Shown here: in pieces, positions 1 to 11,185 of the stretch
Layout of the letters: every line of letters begins with the position of its first letter
How positions within the stretch are numbered: the stretch's first letter is position 1
Source: Monodelphis domestica
Taxonomy: Eukaryota > Chordata > Mammalia > Didelphimorphia > Didelphidae
DNA length: 64,000 bases
Reading direction: 5' to 3'
Assembly: GCF_027887165.1 (NCBI RefSeq)
Contig: NC_077233.1
Span: 231,623,872 to 231,687,871 of the forward strand
Made by a program: the position numbers and the translations under genes
The notes under the pieces: generated by a model
Told to the model about the DNA's origin: nothing
Seen by the model: the letters and a program-made list of their open reading frames with translations, nothing else
The model's database searches: none

Positions 1-359
1 ACTTAAATCTTATACTCATTGGAATTGGTTCAGAGAGGGAAGAACAGTCAAATCCATTGGAGCAGAGAATTATATTATACCCTATAGAGAAGTAGAAGGG
101 TAATAAGTGGGCTGGTGTGGAGGGGAGCAATACACAGGAGGGAGAGTTGGGAGGTCATTTAAAAGGCAATGTAATAAGAAGGGAATAATAAGAAGGTTGT
201 GGGAAGGGGAGTAACATTAAAGAAGGGAAAGGGGGAGACTGACTAAAAGCAAAATTTTGGAGAGGATAAAAGGGATAAAAGAAAAGGTATAATTAAAGGA
301 GGAAGTCAAAATGGAGGGGAATACATAGACATTAATCATAACTGAATGTGAATGAAAAG

Positions 360-586
360 AACTCACCCATAAAAAGGAAGCAGATAGTAGAATAGATTAA
401 AAAACAGAATCCTACCATATGTTGTCTACAAGAAACACACTTGAGGCAGGTAGATATACAGAGGATAAAGGTAAGAGGATGGAGAAGAATTTACTGGGCT
501 GCAACTGAGACAAGAAGGCAGGAGCAGCAATTATGATCTCAGACAAAGCTAAAGTAAAAATGGATCTAATTGATATTAATTTGTGG
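360..586 (+). mobile_element. L1 endonuclease-domain fragment
   Basis: Translation around 425-585 gives QETHLRQVDIQR followed by a GWRRIYW-like stretch, the conserved part of the L1 ORF2 apurinic-like endonuclease. The fragment is old and not open. The purine-rich bases 1-359 may belong to the same element but carry no motif I can name. Confidence 0.7.
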
Positions 587-614
587 TTTTTTAAGTGATT
601 ATGTGATCCACACT

Positions 615-832
615 CATCTGTTCTAGTTTTCTCTTCTGTAAAATGGACTTAATAACATTCACAGGAGGAGGTAGATCCATTAGTGAAAAATATAGTGATT
701 TATATTTCATCTCCCCATTTGATGGTAAGGTCATTGAAGGTGGGAACCATTTTGTTGTTTCATTTATTTTCCTTTTCGTTGTATCCCCAAGACTTAGCAC
801 AATGCCTGGCAAATGCTTGTTGACTGACTAAT
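615..832 (+). repeat. L2 LINE 3' end
   Basis: The stretch ends in the typical L2 3' block: a 'gaaggtgggaaccatt' segment, 'tatccccaagacttagcaca', then 'atgcctggcaaatgcttgttgactgact'-like text. A MIR-like 'ctcttctgtaaaatgg' segment precedes it, so this could also be a Ther-type SINE with an L2 tail. Confidence 0.6.
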
Positions 833-1935
833 AGAGAATTCAAGTAATCCTGAAAAAAATGGTGAAGGTAAAATGAACTTCCTAGGTAATGGTAAAATAT
901 TCCTGACTAAATCTCAACCATAAGAATAAAGAAAAGGGCAATGGCAAAATGGATAATATTAAGCCTAGAAAGAGGCTCAACCCAACGTTCCCTCAAGTAT
1001 TATTACAAAGACATGGTTGACTTAGAATAGGTGTGGCAAGTGAAATGGGGTCCTGTGTTTAGGTGAAGTAGAAGGACTTTTATTGCCCTGATCTTGTGTT
1101 ATCACCATACAGGTTTACTAATACCTCTATAGGCTGATGGTATTTTATTTAACTTTACAAATAGAATATCTTTTATGAATTTCCCATGCCAATGGAATGT
1201 TGCAGATGGGGAAAACTGCAGTAACTCCATTACTCTGCCCTCACTAACCACCATTCTAGTAACTCACTACACTATTTTTCAACTTGTATATCCTTCCAAG
1301 TTACTCAGTGGTGAAAGCCTTCCCCTTATCTGGCCCTTGAATAGAACAAGTAACACCCTAGAAGAAGTAATAAGACAATCCAGAAGATCTCACTTATCCT
1401 CTACTTTGCCACTCCCATTTTCTTCCCTTAACACTCTGATCTCACAAGGATTAATTCATTCTCCAATGGGATCTCTGGGCCAAAGGCTATCTTTCCACCT
1501 ACAGCCTATCAGCCCTAGTGTCCATCAGCATTACCCTTTTCACTTTTCTGTTACTAAATCCATAATCTGCCCTTTAGTCTTTAAGGCATGCTCCTTAAAA
1601 ATCAAAAGTTCATACAGATCATTAATATTTTCCATCACTGCCCCAACCAAAAACAAGTAGGGAAAAAAAAGACAAATCCTAGATTCCAGGAGCTTAAAGG
1701 AGAACTGAAGGGTAAAGATATGTACACTTTTATTTTTTCTTACTGAATTCATAGCATCATTTCTTCTATTTCCTCAATCACATCCCAGCATGGTGAGTTT
1801 GTTTCCTTTCTATTTTCTTTTGAATGGAAATTCAGTCATATAATCATAATGAAATCCCCCCACAACCAATTTATTCATATGGTTGTCACACGGAATTTAT
1901 TATAAAGGGATTTGTCTATAGTTTTCATAGAATAA
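833..1935. other. Unassigned stretch with one orphan ORF
   Basis: No repeat is recognised. An open frame on + runs from 1175 to 1660 (161 codons). It starts MNFPCQWNVADGEN and is rich in Ser, Leu and Pro, with no motif, signal peptide or family I know. The region shows no splice or promoter context, and the frame is best treated as chance. Confidence 0.4.
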
Positions 1936-2160
1936 GAGACAGTGTGGGGGTAGTGGAGAGTCAGTCTAGGAGCCAAGAAGACCTTGTTCAAGCCCCTCCT
2001 CTGATATGTGCTGATTGTGTGACCCTGGGAAAGTTGCTTCATGTTTCAGCTCTCTGAAAGGTAGTGACCTGAGACAATAAGTTGCAGAAAAGGTACCAAT
2101 CTGAGTTGGTAGAGGGAGTTGACTCACCTGGGAGTTTCTTATACCAATGAAACCAGAGGG
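1936..2160 (+). repeat. SINE type D
   Basis: A tRNA-like head (gtggagagtcagtctaggag, ttcaagcccc B-box region, gtgtgaccctgggaaagttg) is followed by 'ataagttgcagaaaaggta', then 'ggtagagggagttgactcac' and 'taccaatgaaacc'. This tail recurs at 13.0, 25.8, 29.9 and 33.5 kb. Confidence 0.75.
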
Positions 2161-2339
2161 TTTTTTTTCCTTTAAATAAGAATAGACATAAAAATAATAG
2201 CTCTAGAATTAAATTAAACACATTTGTTAGATGCTTATTGTTTATAGTTCTGGAGAGACAAACACAAAAACCCCAGAAAACAAAGAGGCAAATTATAGCT
2301 CAATTGGTACAAGCCTTTGACCATCTTGCTACAGCCTAC

Positions 2340-2765
2340 CTTTAAAGACTTATTACACATCACTCCCTTTTATGAACTCTATGATCCAGACAAACTGTCA
2401 CCAATCAACTTCCATTTTCTTCCTCCATGCCTGGATTGTCCTTTCCTCTTACCTCCATTCCCCTAAATTCCTAGCTTCCTCCAAAACTGAGTTCCTGTCA
2501 GTTCTTATCTACTGCTTCTCCTGATCCTGAACTGGTGTTCCCTCCTTTGAATTACTTTGGATTTATTCTGTATATACTTTGTAGCTACTTATATGTGTCC
2601 AATTCATTATACCCAAGAGAAGTTAAGCTCTTTGAGAACAGGCACTTATTTTGGTTGTTTTGGTTTGGTTTTAGTCTTTGCACCTTCTTCACCTCACATA
2701 GTACCTGGAACATCATATGTACTTAAATGTATGTTGATGGTTGGTTAGTTGATTGATAAAGTCAG
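2340..2765 (+). repeat. L2 LINE 3' end
   Basis: The order is L2-like: 'cctccaaaactgagttcct', 'tttggatttattctgtatat', 'agaagttaagctctttgaga', 'cacatagtacctggaaca', ending in repeated 'ttgattgat'. A short L2-internal piece (about 2222-2275) lies just upstream. Confidence 0.7.
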
Positions 2766-2799
2766 TAAACATGCCTGGATTTATTAAAATATTACCATA

Positions 2800-3028
2800 T
2801 TGAAGGGAACGTTAGAGTCTATACTTTCTCACCTTGATTTTTTTTACCTTGTCTTTATTTTGCATAGACTTCGTATATGTGAGTATGTGTATATATACTT
2901 TGTCTTCCCTAAATTCCTAATGCTCCAGAACTGTTCTGTTTTTGTCTTTAAATTCCCCCTGCCTAGTGCAATGCCTCACACATAGTAGGCACTACAGTAA
3001 ATTCTTGTTAGTTGACTGATTCAACAGA
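2800..3028 (+). repeat. L2 LINE 3' end, second copy
   Basis: The L2 ending 'agtgcaatgcctcacacata', 'gtaggcactacagtaaattc', 'ttgttagttgactgatt' repeats directly behind the previous L2. The two sit head to tail and may be separate insertions. Confidence 0.55.
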
Positions 3029-3057
3029 TTGGGAAAATATGTCCCAAAAAAAATCAT

Positions 3058-4128
3058 TGAAAAGGGTAGAATCAAGATGACAGAGAAGGTATAGAGATTC
3101 CCCCTAATCTCTACCAAATTACCCTCCTGACAACTATAACACCTCAAAAATAATTCTTAAACATCATAACCCACAAGAAGACAGTGTAAAATAATTTTTT
3201 TAGCCTAAAACAACTTAGAAGACTGACACAAAATTCCCTCAGGGTGGAAGGTGAGTACAAAATGACATGCCAAGGCAGGCCTCAATGTGGCAACAAGCCT
3301 TGAGGGTAGCTGAATCATCAGCAAAGGCTTCCTGAGCTCTCAGCCATAAATGGTAAGGGGTGGAGAGATGGGGGATCCAAATAACTTCTCAGAAAGAGAT
3401 TATAGTGATCCCTTTGCTGACTGTGGGTGAAAGACTCTGATATGTTGCCCATATACAGATCCAGGTCAAAGTCTTGGATTGTGGACCCAAGATGAGAAGC
3501 AGTACTAGCACACATCAATGCCTGTGGCCACAAGAGAGCAGGGGATCCTTGTTACGGTTCCAAAGCAGAAAAGAGTACTTGTGGTTACTCACAGACCAAA
3601 CTATAGGCCAAGAGAGTATTAAACACATATCTCCTTAGATCTTATCACCTTGGAAGAAATGAAAACATATAGATTCCCAGAACTAGCTCTAAAGGCAGCT
3701 GCATAAAGAGCCTGAAGCTTGAAACAGTGCTCCCTTGACCACAGGAACACAGTTCAACTTTAAAGGTTTTTAAATCTAAAAGTAAAGAAAAAGATTGGGA
3801 AACAAGCAGACAACAACAACAACAACAAAAAGAAACTCAGCATAGAAAGTTATTTTGGTGACAAGGAAGACCAAAACACAAACTCAGAAGACAACAAAGT
3901 CAATACTGCTGCAGCCAAAGGCTTTAAGAAAAATATGAATTAGTCTTAAGCCTAAAAGGAATTAATGGAGGAGCTCAAAAAGAATTTTTAACAACAAGTA
4001 AGAAAAATTGGGAAAAGAAATGAATGATACAGGAAAACCACACACACAAAAAAAAGAGTCTAACTTTTGACAAAGGAGGCACACACAAAAAAATCTGGAG
4101 AAAATAATACCTTAAGAAACAGAAGTGA
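3058..4128 (+). mobile_element. HAL1/L1-like element: 5' region and start of ORF1
   Basis: It begins 'gggtagaatcaagatgacag', the usual start of marsupial L1-type 5' ends, and continues through a 5' UTR-like stretch. An ORF1 beginning follows: 'aaacaagcagacaac' near 3800, 'cagcatagaaagttattttg' and 'gagctcaaaaagaa' near 3970. The ORF1 frame is decayed by many stops. The element is interrupted at 4129 by a UBE2V1 retrocopy and resumes at 4797. Confidence 0.7.
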
Positions 4129-4796
4129 GGGGAAGAGGGAGGGGCGGACTCTAAATGGCAGTGATGCAGGATGGCAGTGACCACAGAGTCGGGAGTAAAA
4201 GTCCCTAGAAATTTCTGGCTGTTGAAAGAACTTGAAGAAAGTCAGAAAGGAGTTGGAGATGGAACAGTTAGCTGGTGTCTTGAAGATGATGAAGATATGA
4301 CACTTACAAGATGGACAGGAATGATTATTGAACCTCCAAGAACAATTTATGAAAACCAAATATACAGCCATAAAATAGAGTGTGGACCTAAATATCCAGA
4401 AGCCTGCCCCCCCAATTTGTAGGATTTGTAACAAAAATTAATATGAAAGGAGTAAATAGTTCTAATAGAGTGGTGGACCCAAGAGCCATATCCATGCTAG
4501 CAAAGTGGCAGAATTCATATAGCTTCAAAGTGGTTCTGCAAGAGCTTCGATGTCTAATGATGTCTAAAGAAAATATGAAGCTTCCTCAGCTGCCTGAAGG
4601 ACAATGTTACAGCAATTAATAAAAAAAAATCTTCCCCCTTTATTCAGTTTTAAGCTGTCTTCATTTTCCACAGTAGTAAATTTTCTAGATGCCTGGAAAG
4701 GAAGTTCCCATTCAAAGGTGATTTATCTTAAGATACTGTAAGTGATACTAATTTTTTCACTTGAAATATAAGTTGTGCTATAACAAAAAAAAAAGG
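4129..4796 (+). pseudogene. UBE2V1P: UBE2V1 processed pseudogene
   Basis: This is an intronless copy of the ubiquitin-conjugating E2 variant UBE2V1. The live protein pairs with UBC13 to build K63-linked ubiquitin chains and naturally lacks the E2 catalytic cysteine. The start codon is at 4171. Residues read [20 protein letters not shown] and later [20 protein letters not shown]. The first frame ends at 4422 after a shift in a C-rich run near 4405-4415. The rest (FVTKIN, then [19 protein letters not shown], ending PEGQCYSN) continues in another frame to the stop at 4617-4619. The QCYSN ending and the VVDPRAIS block fit UBE2V1 better than UBE2V2. A 3' UTR follows and ends in an A-run (about 4785-4794). 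Imperfect flanking repeats, 'aagaaacagaagtga' at 4114-4128 and 'aaaaggcaggagtga' at 4791-4805, look like a site duplication. It is almost certainly non-functional. Confidence 0.93.
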
Positions 4797-5440
4797 CAGG
4801 AGTGATGAATTGGTAAAAGAGACACAAAAACCCAATGAAGAGAACCCCTTGCAAAGCAGCATTGGCCAAATGGGAAAAGAGACAAAAATGAACTGAAGAG
4901 AAGAACTCTTTAAAAAGTAGAATTGGCCATATGGGTAAAGAGGTACAAAAATTCTTTCCCACTGTTTACAAAGTAGAATTAACCAAATGGAAAAGGAAGG
5001 ACAAACATTCACTCAAGAAAATCATGTCCTAAAAATTAGATTGGGCAAGTGGAAATCAATGACTCCATGAGATATCAAGAAATGATCAATCAAAGTGAAA
5101 AGAATAAAAAATAGAAGAAAATGGGAAATGTAATGGGAAAAACAACTGACCTAGAATATAAATCCATGAGGAATAATGTAAGAATTATTGGACCACCTGA
5201 AAGCCCTGATCCAAAAAAGAGCTTAGTCATAATCTTTCAAGAAATTATTAAGGAAAACTGCCCCAATATTCTAAAATCAGAGGGCAAAATGTAAATGAAA
5301 AGATTCCACTGATCACCTCCTGAGAGAAATTCCAAATTGAGGGATGCAGTGGTCAAAAGTTAAACATTTTTGAGGATGTACAAACTGTAAGAAAAACTCT
5401 ACTTACAGATATTAAATCAGGGTGAAAGGGGGGAGAGGCA
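4797..5440 (+). mobile_element. HAL1/L1-like element: ORF1 coiled-coil and RNA-binding region
   Basis: The ORF1 region continues after the retrocopy. Variants of 'attggccaaatgggaaaaga' recur near 4813, 4863, 4923, 4981 and 5044, about 60 bases (20 residues, near three heptads) apart. This is typical of the ORF1 coiled coil. Further on, 'gaattattggaccacctgaa' and 'gaaattattaaggaaaactg' match the C-terminal RNA-binding part of L1 ORF1p. The frame is broken throughout. Confidence 0.7.
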
Positions 5441-6135
5441 CTGACAGGTCCCTAAAGATTTAGCATAATTTGATGTTAAATAGAACTTTCTCCCCTAAGA
5501 AATCCTTTCTCCTTTCTGGGCCCCCTCACCCTTACAAAGATTATCTGACTATGTTTATTTAATTAAAGCTTATTTAATAACAAGTTCAAAAGGGAAGGTA
5601 TCAGGATAGAGGGAATTAGGGATTGCCTTATACCTTAGCACAGATTGGGTTTCAAGTCTCTCTCAGTTTTTGAGATGAGCCCAGGTCTCACAGGTTTATG
5701 AGGGTTTCTTTTATTCCTGTTCTATACTATATCCATGCTAGTTTTCTTAAGTTCAAAGTCTTTATCAGTTGACAGAAAGAGAAAAAGAGATTCTGACCTT
5801 CACACCTGGTTTGGCCTGTTTCTTCAGGTTAATGCCCCTAAAGACCAGCATTACAGTTCAAGCAGATCCCCTTAAATCCTTTTGTTTGATGACACAATCC
5901 ACAGGAATCCAGGTAGAGAAAACAGTTGGGAAAATCTCAGTGATAGAGTTAGTTTATATCCAGAGAGGCAGAGAGAGCTCCCTCCAGTCCCAAGGTCCAG
6001 GAAAGAGTCCTCAAGAGAGCAACTGTCACTCTCCCAAGTCTCTCCCCTCCTCCCTTCAACTGCCTTTCTTGTCAATCAATCCTCTTTCCAACATTCCAAA
6101 CCCTTTCTGTGAAATTTTCTCCACAAGAATGAAAA
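5441..6135 (-). mobile_element. Fossil LTR (probably solo), antisense
   Basis: Read on the minus strand, this has an LTR-like layout: a pyrimidine-poor 5' part, an 'aataaaagaaaccctcataa' polyadenylation-like segment near 5700, then a U5-like end with 'ttattaaataagctttaatt'. It lies between the ORF1 part and the 3' part of the HAL1-like element, so it inserted after that element. No internal retroviral genes are seen. The family is unnamed, the copy is old, and the boundaries are approximate. Confidence 0.45.
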
Positions 6136-6149
6136 GAGAGAGAGAGAGA

Positions 6150-7205
6150 AAAGGATAAATGGGGGGGTAGAGAATAGGATAGGGAGTAATACACAGTAAT
6201 CATAATGGTAAAAAAAATTTAATAACAAGTCTCTCTAATAAAAGTCTCATTTCTCAAATACATAAATAAATGAGTCAGATGTACAAGAATACAAATTGTT
6301 CACCAATTGGTAAATGGTCAAAAAGACATGAACAGGCAGTACTCAAAATAATTAAAGCTTTCTATAATCATGGGGAGAAATGCTCTAAATCACTACTAGT
6401 TAGAGAAATATAAATTAAAACAATTTTAGGTTACCACCCCACACCTATTAAATGGGCTATTAATACAGAAAAGGAAAATAGCTAAACTTGAAAGAAATGT
6501 GGAAAAATTGAGACACTAATACACTCTTGGAGGAGGTGTCACCTGATTCATCTGTTCTGGAGAGCAATTTGAACCTATGCCCAAAAGGTTATAAAATAAT
6601 AAATATCCTTTGATCCATCAATCCCATTACTAGTTTTGTTTCCAAAAAACAAAATGCAGAAGGACTTACATGTACAAAAATATTTAAAGCAACTCTTTTT
6701 TTGTGGGGGCAAAGAATTGGAAAGTGAGGGGTTATTCATCAACTGGGGAATGGCTCAGTAAGTGATAGTATATGATTGTAATGGAATACTATTGTGGTAC
6801 AAGAAATGATGAGCAGAAGGAGGTCAGAAAAACTTGGAAAGATTTACATGAGCTAAAGCAAAGTAAAGCAAGCAGAACCAGAAGGATATTGTACACAATT
6901 AATATCATAAGATAAACAACTGTAAATAACTTAGCTATTCTCAGCAATAGAGTGATCCAAAATAATTTCAAAGGACTCATGGTAAAATAAGCAAACAAAC
7001 AACACTATCTGCTTCTGAAGACAGAACTGATAGGGTCTGAATCCAGGCAAAAACAAACTTTTTTCACTTTCTTAATGTTTTAGTTCAAGTTTCCTTCCAC
7101 AAAAAGAATTAACTTGGGAAAATGTTTTCATGATTGCACATGTAAAATCTATATCGGGAGGGAGAAAATTTGAGACTCAAAATTCTTTTTAAAATGTTGG
7201 AAACT
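6150..7205 (+). mobile_element. HAL1/L1-like element: 3' part
   Basis: The sequence matches the C-terminal ORF2/3' region common to marsupial L1 and HAL1: 'tggtaaatggtcaaaaagac', 'ctctaaatcactactagtta', 'ttctggagagcaatttgaac', 'gcaaagaattgga', 'aatggaatactattgtggta'. It ends near 'gggagggagaaaatttgaga'. Endonuclease and reverse transcriptase are absent between the ORF1 part and this part. That is the half-LINE (HAL1) architecture, although a deletion in a full L1 is also possible. Confidence 0.7.
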
Positions 7206-10200
7206 ATATTTATTTAGAGATCCTAAAAATCAAAGGAGAAATTAATAAAATTGAAAGTCAAAGAACTATTGATTTAATAAATAAGACTAGAAGCTGGTGC
7301 TTTGAAAAAACAAATAAAATTGACAAAGTACTAGTCAGTCTAATTAAAAAAAGGAAAGAAAAAAACCAAATTGACAGTATCCAAGATGAAAAGGGAGACC
7401 TCACCTCTAATGAAGAGGAAATCAAGGCAATCATTAAAAACTACTATGCCCAATTATATGGCAAAAAAATATGGCAATCTAAGTGATATGGATGAATACT
7501 TACAAAAATATAAATTGCCTAGACTAAAAGAAGAAGAAATAAATTACCTAAACAACCCCATATCAGAAAAAGAAATTGAACAAGCCATCAAAGAACTCCC
7601 TAAGAAAAAATCCCCAGGTCCAGATGGATTCATAAATGAATTCTATCAAACATTCAAAGAACAGTTAACCCCAATACTATACAAACTATTTAACAAAATA
7701 ATACAAGAAAGGGTTCTACCAAATTCTTTTTATGACACAAACATGGTACTGATCCCAAAGCCAGGCAGGTTAAAAACAGAGAAAGAAAACTATAGGCCAA
7801 TCTCCCTAATGAATATAGATGCAAAAATCTTAAATAGGATACTAGCAAAAAGACTCCAGCAAGTCATCACAAGGGTTATCCACTATGATCAGGTAGGATT
7901 CATACCAGGAATGCAAGGATGGTTCAATATTAGGAAAACCATACACATAATTGACCATATAAACAACAAACTGACAAAAATCACATGATTATCTCAATAG
8001 ATGCAGAAAAAGCCTTTGACAAAATACAACACCCATTTCTATTGAAAACACTAGAAAGTATAGGAATAGAAGGGCCTTTCCTAAAAATAATAAACAGTAT
8101 ATACCTAAAACCATCAGCAAATATCATCTGCAATGGGGAAAAACTAGAAGCCTTCCCAATAAGATCAGGAGTCAAACAAGGATGCCCATTATCACCTTTA
8201 TTATTTAATATTGTACTAGAAATACTAGCAGTAGCAATTAGAGAAGAAAAAGAAATTGAAGGTATTAAAGTTGGCAATGAGAAGACCAAGCTGTCACTCT
8301 TTGGGATGATATGATGATTTACTTAAAGAATCCCAGGGAATCAACCAAAAAGCTAATCAAAATAATCAACAACTTTAGCAAAGTTGCAGGATACAAAATA
8401 AACCCACATAAGTCATCAGCATTTCTATATATCTCCAACCCAGTTCAGCAGCAAGAATTAGAAAGAGAAATTCCATTTAAAGTCACCCGAGACAATATAA
8501 AATACTTAGGAATCTATCTGCCAAGACAAACACAGGAACTATATGAATACAACTACAAAACACTCTCCACACAATTAAAACTAGATCTAAACAATTGGAA
8601 AAACATTGATTGCTCATGGGTGGGACGAGCTAACATAATAAAAATGATCATCCTACCCAAACTTATCTAGCTATTTAGTGCCATACCCATTGAACTACCA
8701 AAAAACTATTTTACTGAATTAGAGAAAACCATCACAAAGTTCATTTGGAAGAATAAAGGATCAAGGATATCCAGGGAAATAATGAAAAAAAAATACAAAG
8801 GAAGGTGGCCTTGCAGTCCCAGATCTCAAACTATATTACAAAGCAGCAGTCATCAAAACAATTTGGTACTGACAAGAGACAGAAAGGAAGATCAGTGGAA
8901 TAGACTTGGGGTAAATGACCTCAGTAAGACAGTCTTTGACAAAACCAAAGACCCCAACTTTTGGGACAAAAACCCAGTATTTGATAAAAACTGCTGGGAA
9001 AATTGGAAGACAGTGTGGGAGAGATTAGGTTTGGATCAACACCTCACACCCTACACCAAGATAAACTCAGAATGGGCAAATGACTTGAATATAAAGAAGG
9101 AAACTACAAGTAAATTAGGTGAACACAGAATAGTATACATGTCAGACCTTTGGGAAGGGAGAGATTTTTAAACCAAGCAAGACTTAGAGTCACAAAATGC
9201 AAAATAAATAATTTTGACTACATCAAATTAACAAGTTTTTGTACAAACAAAACCAATGTAACTAAAATTAGAAGGAAATCAACAAATTGGGAAACAATCT
9301 TCATAACAAAAACCTCTGACAAAGGTCTAATTACTCAAATCTATAAAGAGCTAAACCAGTTGTACAAAAAATCAAGCCATTCTCCAATGATAAATGGGCA
9401 AGGGACATGAACAGGTAGTTCTCAGCCAAAGAAATCAAAACTATTAATAAGAACATGAAAAAATGTTCTACATCTCTTATAATCAGAGAGATGCAAATCA
9501 AAACAACTTTGAGGTATCACCTTACACCTAGCAGATTGTTCAACATGACAGCAAAGGAAAGTAATGAATGCTGGAGGGGATGTGGCAAAGTAGGGACATT
9601 AATGCATTGCTGGTGGAGTTGTGAATTGATCCAACCATTCTGGAGGACAATTTGGAACTATGCCCAAAGGGCCATAAAAGACTGTCTGTCCTTTGATCCA
9701 GCCATAGCACTGCTGGGTTTGTACCCCAAAGAGATAATAAGGGAAAAGACTTGTACAAGAATATTCATAGCTGCGCTCTTTGTGGTGGCCAAAAATTGGA
9801 AAATGAGGGGATGCCCTTCAATTGGAGAATGGCTAAACAAATTGTGGTATATGTTGGTGATGGAATACTATTGTGCTCAAAGTAATAATAAAGTGGAGGA
9901 ATTCCATGGAGACTGGAACAACCTCCAGGAAGTGATGCAGAGTGAGAGGAGCAGAACCAGGAGAACATTGTACACAGAGACTGACACATTGTGGTACAAG
10001 AGAACGTAATGGACTTCTCCAGTAATGGCTTTACAATGTCCCTGAACAACCTGCAGCGATCTACGAGGAAAAAAAAAACTATCCTCAAGCAGAGGACAAA
10101 CTGAGGGAGTAAAAACACCGAGGAAAAGCAACTGCTTGACTACAGAGGTTGAGGGGACATGATCCAGTAGAGACGCTAAATGAGCACCCTAATGCAAATA

Positions 10201-10425
10201 CCAACAACAAGGAAATGGGTTCAGAGCAAGGACACATGTGATACCCAGACGAATCGCATGTCAGCTAGGGAAGGGGTGGTGGGGGTTTGGGGGGGGGGGG
10301 AGAAAAGAAAATGATCTGTTTCCAATGAACAATGTATGAAAATGACCAAAGAAAATAATGTTTAAAAAAATGTTGCAAACTATTTTTACAAGTAATTAAA
10401 GGGGAAATACAATAATATTTAAAAA
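7206..10425 (+). mobile_element. L1 LINE, 5'-truncated ORF2 with 3' UTR
   Basis: This is ORF2 from just upstream of the reverse transcriptase to the C-terminus, followed by a 3' UTR. Open pieces lie at 7371-7988, 7985-8314, 8311-8670, 8782-9171, 9150-9410 and 9455-10009. Visible motifs are [14 protein letters not shown] (about 7590), [20 protein letters not shown] (about 7785), [15 protein letters not shown] (about 7990), and [14 protein letters not shown] (about 8170). The YXDD-type box (FADD in this family) near 8300 is lost: one base is missing there and the frame shifts. A stop also falls at 8668-8670, after PKLI. The C-terminal ORF2 block [16 protein letters not shown] and the [12 protein letters not shown] region near the end are present. 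The 3' UTR has a G-run at 10287-10300, and the end is A-rich. It is better preserved than its neighbours and so younger, but it cannot move itself. Confidence 0.93.
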
Positions 10426-11147
10426 ATAAAATATTTAAGTGATAAGTACTGAATAATGTATTCAATAATAGGATTAATTTAAATTATTATTCTCTCTCAT
10501 AGTATAATCTATGGATCAATGATGATCCATGAAGGTCCTCCAGGTTTTCAGGAGCTAAAAAATTTTAACTAATATTTATTATATAAGAACAGGTACATTT
10601 TTTGTGTGTCTAAAAGAAATAGATTATGAGATTGCTTCATTGGCATCCATTGACAGACCATGACATTTCTCCCATTAAATCTATGGAGGATTTTCTTGGA
10701 TAAGATGGGAGAAGGGGATGAACAGGAATATGTAGAGTAAATAGTCTATTAAGTTTGTTGAATCTTGAGAAATGCTAGTACAGAGAGAATGGGAGACATA
10801 ATAAAACTTGAGGGTAGAAGCTCAGATGGCAAAAGTGAAGGGATGGATGACTATAGGCATAGGGCCAGAAGAGACATGATGAGTAGCAATAAGGTCAGTC
10901 CATCTGGAACAGAAAGATGTGTGACTCAAGGGGAAATGATAGGATGACTGTGCTGAATTTTTCTTTTGAAATCCCCATGCACTATCAGTGATTGTATAAT
11001 TGTATATCACACCCTCAAGCCTACCATCTAATTATATTATTCTTGTAGCCAAGTTCCTTCTTATAGATTGACCTTTCCTGAAGTTTCTTCATTCACTAAA
11101 CTCTTACTACCCTTAACTTAAATCTGACCTCTTAGAACAACAGGCTT
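10426..11147. other. Unassigned AT-rich stretch
   Basis: No gene or repeat is recognised. Short open frames on both strands overlap and look random. Confidence 0.4.
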
Positions 11148-11151
11148 TTGA

Positions 11152-11185
<34 letters not shown>

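Noticed and set aside
1540-1752. Minus-strand frame overlapping the orphan ORF
   Set aside because: It has no motif and is likely a shadow.
4171-4422. Short intact UBE2V1-like frame as a live gene
   Set aside because: It covers only about 57% of the protein, then shifts frame. The copy is intronless, A-tailed and nested in a LINE.
4800-5060. Regularly spaced repeats as a CRISPR array
   Set aside because: Units are imperfect, protein-coding in origin (coiled coil) and lie in a vertebrate LINE.
9540-10131. Several minus-strand frames of 60-117 codons
   Set aside because: They are antisense shadows of the L1 ORF2 C-terminus.
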